From the NCBI GenBank assembly GCA_028819575.1, contig JAPPLB010000137.1, positions 1 to 32,845 on the forward strand: a stretch of DNA of 32,845 nucleotides. The letters are read 5' to 3'. Position 1 is the stretch's first letter; each line of letters opens with the position of its first letter. Positions 16,257-23,246 of this stretch are shown in pieces. The notes beneath the pieces are model-generated. The model worked only from the letters and a program-made list of their open reading frames with translations, was not told where the DNA came from and made no database searches. Origin of the DNA: Bryobacterales bacterium (GTDB lineage: Bacteria > Acidobacteriota > Terriglobia > Bryobacterales > UBA6623). The position numbers and the translations under genes were made by a program.

Positions 16257-16381
16257 TGAACCCCGTGATCTTGGTTGGCGCTCCTGAGCCGAGAGGGGTA
16301 GCTCAGTCGTTCAGTGACTTTGTCGATCTTTACCTCAATGATTCTCCTGACCGGTACGTGAAGGCAGACCAGGAATTCTAG
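16256..16381 (+). pseudogene. C-terminal remnant of a SUKH (SMI1/KNR4)-like protein
   Basis: Reading from the right edge of repeat copy D, an open frame encodes about 38 residues, including VAQSFSDFVDLYLNDSPDRY, and ends at TAG (16379-16381). This resembles the end of SMI1/KNR4-type proteins, which often serve as immunity proteins against contact-dependent toxins. No start, ribosome site or N-terminal part is left. The assignment rests on a short pattern only. Confidence 0.45.
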
Positions 16382-16435
16382 CTGTAGAACCATGGAAGCC
16401 GCGTTGCCGCTGCCGGCTGATCTGCCGGATCCGGT

Positions 16436-16690
16436 TCACTGACCGCTCAATCCGCTGGCGATTTCGCTGTAGTCCGCCCTTGCCCTCTCCGGGTGAATTT
16501 CATAGATGATGTATTCGCTGTTGTGCTCTCGTGCCAGGTCCTTGTAGAAGCCCCTCGACTTCTTCACTTGATGACGGCAAGGACAGCATTCAGCTCATTC
16601 CGTTCGGCAAGCCGGCATTCCGTTCGTACTTGCCGGGCACCTCATCTCCAGCAAAAACGACTTTGAGATCTACGTGGTAGCCTGACTTGG
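16436..16690 (-). pseudogene. Frameshifted remnant of an unknown protein
   Basis: On the minus strand, coding-like text runs through different frames: GYHVDLKVVFAGDEVPGKYERN, then NELNAVLAVIK in a second frame, then KKSRGFYKDLAREH and SEYIIYEIHPERARADYS in a third, ending at TGA (16438-16436). The charged and hydrophobic pattern looks like real protein, and the frames join with small shifts, as in a decaying gene. I do not recognise the family. The 5' part is overlapped by the UspA gene that starts at 16696. Confidence 0.35.
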
Positions 16691-16695
16691 TCAGC

Positions 16696-17598
16696 ATGCC
16701 GAGCAGCCAATCGGAAACAAACCTGATCGGGCACGTTCTGGCGCCCGTTGATTTCTCGAAACGATGCGCCGCCACTGCTCCCTATGCGATTTCGCTGGCC
16801 GACCGCTTCAAGGCCAGACTCACCTTCGCCCACGTCATTCCTGGGCTCCCCTATCAGGGGACCGAGAAAGAGGCATTCTACGGTCCAAGAGGCGAGATCG
16901 TCTCGGGACGTGAACTAGACCGGTATTACCGCAGTCGCCTGGACGATTTTGTGCAGGAAGCCACCGGCAATGCGGATGTGGGCAGGATTCTGCTCAAGGG
17001 AGATGTCTCGCAGCGGATCGAGGAATACGCTCGCAATAGCGGCGTTGATCTAGTGGTGATTCCTACTCATGGATACGGGCCCTTCCGCCACATGCTGCTC
17101 GGATCGGTGGCCTCACGCATCTTGCACGACCTAACATGTGCGATCTTCAGCGGCGTCCATACCGCCGAGCCGCCCGAGATTCCGCCCCGTTTCAAGAGAG
17201 TGGCGTGCGCGTTGGACCTGGGGCCTCACAGCGAGAGGGTGCTGCGTTGGGCCTGTGAGTTTGTCAGGGTCTGGGAGGCAAGTCTCCTGTTGATTCACGT
17301 CACACCCCGACTCGAGTTCGAGGTCTATCAACCGCATTTCGTCAAGGACGACTGGCACGATAAGATGGCCGGCGCAGGGCGAGAGGCTGTCGAGCAACTG
17401 ATGGAGCGCGTCGGCTGCGAAGCGCATGTGAATGTGCAGGCAGGGCATCCAGTGCATTCCGTTGTGGCTGCGGCCGCAGACGAGCGCGCGGATGTGCTGA
17501 TCATCGGCCGAGGCCGGGCTTCAGAAATTCCGAGCAGGTTGACGACGCACGCTTACGGGATCATTCGAGAGGCCCGGTGTCCGGTAATCAGCGTTTGA
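16696..17598 (+). CDS. Tandem universal stress protein (two UspA domains)
   Basis: About 300 residues containing two UspA folds in a row. Domain 1 begins IGHVLAPVDFSKRCAATAPYA and has the nucleotide-binding loop IPTHGYGPFRHMLLGSVAS near residues 123-140, matching the GxxG-9x-G(S/T) pattern of ATP-binding USPs. Domain 2 begins FKRVACALDLGPHSERVLRWA and ends VLIIGRGRASEIPS, where the loop is degenerate. The protein is probably cytoplasmic and linked to stress or redox survival. A TTG nine bases upstream is an alternative start. It precedes a second tandem USP gene by about 110 bases. Confidence 0.82.
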   Translation: MPSSQSETNLIGHVLAPVDFSKRCAATAPYAISLADRFKARLTFAHVIPGLPYQGTEKEAFYGPRGEIVSGRELDRYYRSRLDDFVQEATGNADVGRILLKGDVSQRIEEYARNSGVDLVVIPTHGYGPFRHMLLGSVASRILHDLTCAIFSGVHTAEPPEIPPRFKRVACALDLGPHSERVLRWACEFVRVWEASLLLIHVTPRLEFEVYQPHFVKDDWHDKMAGAGREAVEQLMERVGCEAHVNVQAGHPVHSVVAAAADERADVLIIGRGRASEIPSRLTTHAYGIIREARCPVISV

Positions 17599-17706
17599 AC
17601 CCGCATCTCCGGCTTGGTCTCAAGTTAGATCTAGCAGCAGGAAGCAAGTGGCATGCCGGTGGGTCCGTCTACTGCCGGACGCCCCGAGACGAAAGAGGGA
17701 AAAACG

Positions 17707-18660
17707 ATGACAAGGTTCAAGAAGGTTCTCGTCTACGTCAACACCGACAATGAGAAGCACGCGGCCCTCGATCGCGCGGTCCGTCTGACGGAAACGACGG
17801 GCGCCCGGCTCACGGCCGTGGACGTCGTGCCGGACTTGCCTGAACTCTTTCCCGAACTCGATTCGCCGCCCTGGGTGGTGCCGAGTGAGATCGCCACGTA
17901 CAAGCGTGACGAATTGTTGAGGCTGGTAGCCCCGTTCCGCCGCCGGGGAGTAGAGGCGGAGGTCGACATTCTTTACGGCAATCCTGCTGTCGAGTTGATC
18001 CGGGAGGTCCAGAGAAACGGGCACGACCTGCTGTTGAAAACAGCCGAAAGGGGCGGACTGACGAAGCTGTTCGGCACCACGGCGATGCGGTTGCTGAGGA
18101 AATGCCCGTGCCCGGTCATGCTCGTCAAGCCCGGCCGAGCGAAACGATTTGCGCGTATTCTCGCCGCGGTGGACATTGCCCCGCACGACCGGGAAAATGC
18201 GGCGGTCAGCAAGAAGGTGCTCGATTTGGCTCTGTCCGTGGCCAAGTTCGAAGGAAGCGAGCTTCACGTACTTCACGCCTGGAGAGTGCTCGGCAAAGCC
18301 GCGCTCAGGCGGGCTGAAGTTCCAGACGGCGAACTGCGAGAATACACAGAGTCCATGCGAAGGATTGTCCAGGCGTCCTTCGATGAGTTTCTGGCCGGGT
18401 TCGATCTGCCCCAGAAGCGTGGCCGCGTTCACCTGCTGGAAGGCGATGCCGGGGTCGTGATCCCTGACTTCGTGAAGAAGAGACGAGTCGCCCTGTTGGT
18501 GATGGGGAGCGTGGCGCGTACAGGAATCTCGGGCCTGTTGATCGGCAACACCGCCGAGCGAGTGGTGGGGAATATCGGCTGCTCGCTGCTAGCCGTCAAG
18601 CCGGACGACTTTGTTTCACCGATCCAGCTCGAGGAGAATGGCACAGTCCACGTTGACTGA
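17707..18660 (+). CDS. UspE-like tandem universal stress protein
   Basis: A 317-residue two-domain USP. Domain 1 starts FKKVLVYVNTDNEKHAALDRA. Domain 2 ends with VALLVMGSVARTGISGLLIG and NTAERVVGNIGCSLLAVKPD, close to the UspE signature. UspE-type proteins act in stress tolerance and cell aggregation in enteric bacteria. GAGGGA lies about 7 bases before the ATG at 17707; the open frame extends to 17653, but the extension is not family-like. Together with the gene at 16696 this forms a USP pair, probably a small stress operon. Confidence 0.85.
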   Translation: MTRFKKVLVYVNTDNEKHAALDRAVRLTETTGARLTAVDVVPDLPELFPELDSPPWVVPSEIATYKRDELLRLVAPFRRRGVEAEVDILYGNPAVELIREVQRNGHDLLLKTAERGGLTKLFGTTAMRLLRKCPCPVMLVKPGRAKRFARILAAVDIAPHDRENAAVSKKVLDLALSVAKFEGSELHVLHAWRVLGKAALRRAEVPDGELREYTESMRRIVQASFDEFLAGFDLPQKRGRVHLLEGDAGVVIPDFVKKRRVALLVMGSVARTGISGLLIGNTAERVVGNIGCSLLAVKPDDFVSPIQLEENGTVHVD

Positions 18661-18810
18661 CCGGTATGGCGCTAGGCCTGCGCAGTGATTCCACAATCTG
18701 CGGCGAGAAGAGGTCTGTAATCTGGTGCGCGGGAGTTCCGTAATCCAACCCTGAGCGAGGGGGGAACATCGACCCATGTCGCTTGGCCGACGCCATGCCG
18801 ATCGTCGACG

Positions 18811-18869
18811 CTGGCCTGCATGTCTCACCACGCACTTCGCCTCGCCGCGTGGTGAGAAATGCAGGCTAG
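18811..18869 (-). repeat. Repeat family 1, copy E (59-bp snap-back hairpin form)
   Basis: Two 23-base arms match as inverted repeats with two differences, around a 13-base loop. The loop and right arm equal the first 39 bases of a full copy in reverse orientation, so the whole interior has been lost. The outermost bases are CTGG and CTAG, giving a G-T wobble in place of one base pair. The 150 bp between the UspE-like gene and this copy hold nothing I recognise. Confidence 0.8.
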
Positions 18870-18928
18870 TGGCAATCGGCGAAGGTGAAGCTTCTCATCG
18901 ACCAGAATCTTCTTTCCCACGAGGTGGC

Positions 18929-19264
18929 ATGGTTGGGGCAGTTCCCGGCCCCGCCGCCGATCCCATGAGCGAAGACGAACGCCTCGAGATGCTCCGCACA
19001 GCGACCGAGGCCCACGCGGACCTCAAGGAGCTCACCCTCAGGTTGCGCCGCCGGCTGACCTCGAAAGCCCCGGCGACCAAGGCCGCCTTCAAGGCCGAGC
19101 AGGAGTTGTTTCGGCTCCGCCGCGAGGCGAGCTGCAGCGACTCCCGATCGAGGGTCCGGAACCGTCGCGACGGCGCGAGGAGTTGGGTGAGGTGCGACGC
19201 GGAGGCAAGGGCGTCGATATCGAGCGCCTGCGGCGCGGGAAGGATCGCGGCGGCGAGCGCTGAA
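18929..19264 (+). pseudogene. Frameshifted small charged helical protein
   Basis: The frame from ATG 18929 (or 18965) encodes MSEDERLEMLRTATEAHADL and a highly charged helix ending ELFRLRR near 19125. The coding pattern then continues in another frame as ELQRLPIEGPEPSRRREELG and VRRGGKGVDIERLRRGKDRG to a TGA at 19262-19264. GAGGTG precedes the ATG at 18929. It is either a recent one-base frameshift or two unrelated short frames. I do not recognise the family. It converges on the broken higA. Confidence 0.4.
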
Positions 19265-19383
19265 AAGTCCCCTCGAAACCACTACCGAGACCCGAACACC
19301 CAGGTCCTTTATTGGTCCAGCTCCTCGCTGAAAACGCCTCTACGGGCTTCTCCGAGGGAGTTTTTTCTCCGAGGGCAGGGGTT

Positions 19384-19653
19384 TTACAGTAGAGCACCAG
19401 CTTGTCGAGTCTCTGTGACGATCGCCTCGGCACGTTTGCGCGCTCTCATTCTCGCGTTCGCCAAATCGTAACTGGCCTGGTACCGCATCCAGAAATCGGC
19501 GTTCGACCAGCCGAGATTCTCAAAGCGCATGGCCATATCGGCCGAGATTCCGCCCCGGCCGTTGAGAACCCGGTCCAGGGTTGTGCGGGCCACGCCCAAC
19601 TTTTCGGTGGCGGTGGTCACCGTCAACCCTTCGGCCCTCCGGTTGCGAGACAC
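19384..19653 (-). pseudogene. higA: HigA-family antitoxin with N-terminus replaced by repeat copy F
   Basis: The helix-turn-helix core and C-terminus of a HigA/XRE antitoxin remain: LTVTTATEKLGVARTTLDRV, LNGRGGISADMAMRFENLGW, then NADFWMRYQASYDLANARMR. HigA proteins usually start about 20 residues earlier with a HPGEVL-type motif; that part is missing and the frame runs into repeat copy F. A GTG at 19653 or a TTG at 19626 inside the repeat, the latter with GGAGG nine bases ahead, could still start translation. No HigB toxin gene is present on either side, so this is an orphan and probably a remnant. Confidence 0.7.
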
Positions 19654-19711
19654 GCAATACGGCCTTTTTTCGCGTGCTTCGACCGTCGAGTGGTGAGAAA
19701 TGCTGGTTGAC
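19622..19711 (+). repeat. Repeat family 1, copy F (90 bp, left-deleted)
   Basis: The right two-fifths of a full copy, ending GTGGTGAGAAATGC, without the left core and without the 7-bp units. It is bounded by a perfect 7-bp inverted repeat, GTCAACC (19622-19628) and GGTTGAC (19705-19711). The left GTCAACC is also the codon sequence of the LTV part of HigA, so one outer arm appears to equal host sequence and the other its inverted copy. Confidence 0.75.
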
Positions 19712-19778
19712 TCCACCCGAGCTGCGGCCGTTTCTCTTGTTCGGGAATAATACAATGTGGGAAGAATCTTCCCGCGAG

Positions 19779-19989
19779 CAAGCCTGCCTTTCTCACCACG
19801 TGGCGAGGCGGAGTGGGTGAGAGGCCCTCAGGACGAGGCGTGTCGCGCGCAGGTGTAGCGGCCGTATCGCTTCCTTCGGCCCTCGGGTTACGAGACACGC
19901 AACACGTCCTTTAAAGTTTTTTACGAATTACGAATCACGGCCTTTTTACCGCGTGCTCCGGCCGTCATGTGGTGAGAAATGCAGGCTAG
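19779..19989 (+). repeat. Repeat family 1, copy G (full, with three 7-bp units)
   Basis: A 211-bp copy with ends CAAGCCTGC and GCAGGCTAG and terminal repeats matching with two differences. The interior module is that of copies C and D, with three 7-bp units (TACGAAT, TACGAAT, CACGGCC) at 19922-19942. It is 67 bp from copy F. Its right end, GTGGTGAGAAATGCAGG, contains the ATG (19979) that opens the following esterase gene. Confidence 0.85.
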
Positions 19990-22090
19990 CCCCTCCGACT
20001 CCCATCTCATCGCGCCGAATCCGATCACACGAGGAGAATTCCTCGTTGCGCTCGCAGCGGGCGGTGCTGCGCTGGCGAGCCCCGCCGTCGCCCATGACGG
20101 TGGCCGCATGATGTGGGACTTCATGACCGGCTACATCCGCCTGCTCGACCAAAAACGCCGCGAGCGTTTCGACGCCATCGAAACTGCGGAGGATCTCGAC
20201 GTGCTGCGGCGCAAGGTTCGCTCCAGGCTCACCGAGATGTGGGGTCCTTTCCCCAAGGAAAAGACGCCGCTCAACCCGCAGAGGCTCGGCGTGATCGAGC
20301 GACAGGGTTACCGCATCGAGAAGATCATCTACGAATCGCGGCCGCGGTTGTTCGTGCCCGTGAACCTGTACCGTCCCACCGGCGCCGACGGACCCTTTCC
20401 GGCCACCATCTTTCCTCCCGGTCATGCCGCGGCGGGGAAGGCCTTTCCCGACTATCAGAAGTTCTGCATTCGGATGGCTCAGTCGGGATTCGTCGTTCTC
20501 ATCTGGGATCCGATCAGTCAAGGCGAGCGCATCCAGCTTTGGAACACGAAAGACGACAGCCCGTTGGCTGGAACAGGCACCGGGGAGCACAGCGTGCTGG
20601 GGCGGCAGTGCTACCTGCTGGGTCTCAACTTGATGCAGTACCGGGTTTGGGAGTCGATTCGGGCGATCGACTACCTGGAATCGCGCTCCGATGTGGACGC
20701 CGGCCGAATCGCCATGGCCGGCAACTCGGGCGGCGGCATGGAGACGCTCCAATTCGCTGGCTTCGAGGACCGGCTGCGCGCCGCCGTATCCACCTGCGCC
20801 GTTGCGACGTTCCGCGCAAAGACCGAGGCCTTGTTGATTGCCGACCCGGAGCAGATCCTTCACGGCACGCTGCGGCACGGTATCGATCATCCCGAATTGC
20901 TGGCCAGCTTCGGACCCAGGCCCTTGATGATCGGCGCGGCCATCCGGGACTACGTTCCCATCGCGGCCACCCGCAGCACGTACCAGGAAGTCGCCAAGGC
21001 CTATCGTCTGCTGAACGCCTCCGGGAAGCTTGTCCTGCGGGAAACGGACGACACGCACGGCCTCAACAGGGAATTGCGGGATGCCGCCGTTCGCTGGCTG
21101 AGTCGCTGGTTGAATCCTGATGCCCCGAAGAGCGAAGAGCCGTTGGCTGTTCTGCCGGAGGAGGATCTTCGTTGCACCTCGACGGGCCAGGTCGCGACCT
21201 CCTTCGATCCGAGCAGCGTCTTGACGCTGAACCAGGCGTACGCCGAGCAGACGGCCCCGCAGCGTTCCGTCCCCAAAACAGCGGATGAATACACCGTCTT
21301 TCGCTCTGAAATCCGCCGTCGGGTCCAGAACATTACCCGGGTCGGACCGTTGAAACGCGAGCCAGGCGTTCTCGTGCCGGACCGTGTCTTCGATACGGCG
21401 GATTTCCCCAAAGGCGACGCGATCGTCGTCTCCGATTCGGGCAAGGACGATCCGCTCATTCGCCGCAGTGTCATCGACCCGCTCATTGCCGCGGGCTACC
21501 GGGTCGTCGGCATCGACCTTCGTGGATGGGGCGCCACGAAGCCCGCCCTCGAGGGCTACCAGGTAAGGTTCGACTGGGACGACTTCTTTGCCTACCGTTC
21601 CCTGGAGATCGGCCGGCCGCTGTTGGGCCAGCGCATGAGAGATCTGCTCGGGGCGGCCCCGAGCCGGACCACGCACCGCACCTGGCTTGTAGTCGGCGTC
21701 GGTGCGGCGGCGCTCGTTGCGCTGCACGCGGCCGTGATCGATCCGAGGATCGATCGGCTGGTCACGGTAGGCGGATTGCTGTCGTACCGATCGCTCATTG
21801 ACGATCCGCTCGCAACAGAACCCTTCAGCAGCTATCTGCCCGGAGTGGTTCGCGCCTATGACATCCGTGATCTCTATGCGGCGTTGGCGCCGCGCCAGGT
21901 TCTGGTCGTGAATCCCATGAGCTCGCGCCGCCAGCCGCTCGGAAGGGTGCAAGCCTGGGAGCAGCTTGACTGGGCGTCCCGGGTCTACGAGCTGAACGGC
22001 GCGGCTGATTCATTCCGGCTGGAGACGAAAATCAGCTCCTTGCAGATGCGGGAAACGCTCGAAGCATGGGCCGGTGCGGTAACCTGCTAA
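19979..22090 (+). CDS. Exported alpha/beta hydrolase, acetyl xylan esterase-like, with second hydrolase-like domain
   Basis: A 703-residue protein. The first half is an acetyl xylan esterase-type alpha/beta hydrolase: FPATIFPPGHAAAGKAFPDY, nucleophile motif GNSGGG (Ser near residue 250) and DDTHGLN with the likely catalytic His near 360. The second half (from about residue 420) resembles another alpha/beta fold (YRVVGIDLRGWGATKP, VVGVGAAALVALHA) but lacks a clear nucleophile. Such proteins deacetylate or split esters of plant polysaccharides. The N-terminus has a Tat-like TRGEFLVALAAGGAALASPA segment with one arginine. The only in-frame start is the ATG inside repeat copy G, preceded by GGTGAG. 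The BNR gene follows after 10 bases. Confidence 0.8.
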   Translation: MQASPSDSHLIAPNPITRGEFLVALAAGGAALASPAVAHDGGRMMWDFMTGYIRLLDQKRRERFDAIETAEDLDVLRRKVRSRLTEMWGPFPKEKTPLNPQRLGVIERQGYRIEKIIYESRPRLFVPVNLYRPTGADGPFPATIFPPGHAAAGKAFPDYQKFCIRMAQSGFVVLIWDPISQGERIQLWNTKDDSPLAGTGTGEHSVLGRQCYLLGLNLMQYRVWESIRAIDYLESRSDVDAGRIAMAGNSGGGMETLQFAGFEDRLRAAVSTCAVATFRAKTEALLIADPEQILHGTLRHGIDHPELLASFGPRPLMIGAAIRDYVPIAATRSTYQEVAKAYRLLNASGKLVLRETDDTHGLNRELRDAAVRWLSRWLNPDAPKSEEPLAVLPEEDLRCTSTGQVATSFDPSSVLTLNQAYAEQTAPQRSVPKTADEYTVFRSEIRRRVQNITRVGPLKREPGVLVPDRVFDTADFPKGDAIVVSDSGKDDPLIRRSVIDPLIAAGYRVVGIDLRGWGATKPALEGYQVRFDWDDFFAYRSLEIGRPLLGQRMRDLLGAAPSRTTHRTWLVVGVGAAALVALHAAVIDPRIDRLVTVGGLLSYRSLIDDPLATEPFSSYLPGVVRAYDIRDLYAALAPRQVLVVNPMSSRRQPLGRVQAWEQLDWASRVYELNGAADSFRLETKISSLQMRETLEAWAGAVTC

Positions 22091-22100
22091 GCTTCCCTTC

Positions 22101-23156
22101 ATGCACCGAATAGGCTTATCCGCGGTTGTGATACTGCTGGTCGCGTTAGCCGCCGGCCTCACTGCTTCCGAGCGCTATGTCGCTGTGGACAACGTCTGCG
22201 CCTGGCCGAACCTGACGGTCTTGCCGAATGGGGACTTGACGGCCGCGATCTTCAACCACCCAAGTCACGGGCTCGCCGAGGGCGACGTGGAGGTATGGGC
22301 GAGTTCGGATGGAGGCAAGCTCTGGGAGCTTCGCGGAGCCGCCACCACGCACGACCCGGGAACGAACCGCATGAACGTCGCGGCCGGCCTGGCTCACAAC
22401 GGGGATCTGGTCGTGCTCGCATCGGGCTGGGGCGGGGCTGGTTTCCGCAGGAAGATCCTGCCGGTGATGGTGAATCGTTCTTCCGACGGCGGCCGGACCT
22501 GGCAGCGCTCGTTCGGCGTCGAGCTCCCCGGCGGGCTTTCTTACCTCATTCCCTTCGGTGACATCGTCCTGATGGAGAGCGGCATGTTGGCGGCCCCCTT
22601 CTATCAGGAGGACCGCGACGTGTCGTCCGGCAAGCGACCGCAGGTAAGCAAGGGCAGCGCCTACCTCCTTTTCAGCAAGGACGACGGGCGGACCTGGGGA
22701 GACGGCGTTGTCCTCGCACGCGGCGATTACAACGAGACGTCCGTCCTGAGGATTCGCCCCGATCGCTGGTTGGCGGCGGTGCGGACCTATCGAGACGGGC
22801 ACCTCGAGCTTTTTGAATCGAGCAATGAAGGGAAGACCTGGAAGAATGCCGGGCCCCTCACGCTGCCCAGCCATCATCCGGCCCACCTGCTTCAACTCGA
22901 TGACGGCCGCATCCTGCTGACCTACGGCATCCGCGAGAAAGGGCACCAGGGCGTGGGGATGCGCATCAGCGAGGACGAAGGGAAGACCTGGAAAGCTCCG
23001 ACGCGAGTCGTCAACCTTGAAGGCACCACCGACGGCGGCTATCCGTCCACGGTCCAGCTTCCGGACGGCAGCCTTCTTACGGCGTACTACAGCAACGGCA
23101 TTCCCCAACACCGCCGCTACCACATGGGAGTGGTCCGCTGGACGTTGTCTGACTGA
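22101..23156 (+). CDS. Exported sialidase/BNR-repeat family protein
   Basis: A 351-residue secreted beta-propeller of the sialidase superfamily. Asp-box type repeats are visible as SSDGGKLWE, SSDGGRTWQ, SKDDGRTWGDG, SSNEGKTWKNAG and SEDEGKTWKAP. The N-terminus has a signal peptide (LSAVVILLVALAAGLTAS). Many such proteins cleave or bind sialic acid or related glycans; the full set of sialidase arginines was not confirmed, so the substrate is open. It probably shares a transcript with the esterase. The stop codon TGA (23154-23156) is formed by the first bases of repeat family 2 copy 2. Confidence 0.82.
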   Translation: MHRIGLSAVVILLVALAAGLTASERYVAVDNVCAWPNLTVLPNGDLTAAIFNHPSHGLAEGDVEVWASSDGGKLWELRGAATTHDPGTNRMNVAAGLAHNGDLVVLASGWGGAGFRRKILPVMVNRSSDGGRTWQRSFGVELPGGLSYLIPFGDIVLMESGMLAAPFYQEDRDVSSGKRPQVSKGSAYLLFSKDDGRTWGDGVVLARGDYNETSVLRIRPDRWLAAVRTYRDGHLELFESSNEGKTWKNAGPLTLPSHHPAHLLQLDDGRILLTYGIREKGHQGVGMRISEDEGKTWKAPTRVVNLEGTTDGGYPSTVQLPDGSLLTAYYSNGIPQHRRYHMGVVRWTLSD

Positions 23157-23238
23157 CCTGAAACATCCTCCTGATCAAGCGAGAGCGGACACCCATCCGG
23201 ATGTTTCCGGCTTGAATGATCCGCACACGAGCGGAGGA
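23153..23238 (+). repeat. Repeat family 2, copy 2 (interleaved inverted repeats)
   Basis: The same two pairings as copy 1: GAAACATCC (23160-23168) with GGATGTTTC (23199-23207), and TCAAGC (23175-23180) with GCTTGA (23210-23215). The intervening loop differs from copy 1, while the stems and the ACACGAGCGG tail are kept. It occupies the gap between the convergent BNR and aldo/keto reductase genes and may act there as a bidirectional end signal. Confidence 0.75.
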
Positions 23239-23246
23239 AAAGCTGG

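Noticed and set aside
18596-18810. Minus-strand frame in the gap after the UspE-like gene (LDYGTPAHQITDLFSPQIVE)
   Set aside because: Protein-like in part but without start, family or neighbour support, and it overlaps the end of the USP gene and repeat copy E.
19350-19366. CTCC-GAG-GGAG followed by six T, terminator-like
   Set aside because: The stem is only 4 bp with a 3-base loop. A direct repeat (CTCCGAGGG) next to it makes the resemblance likely accidental.
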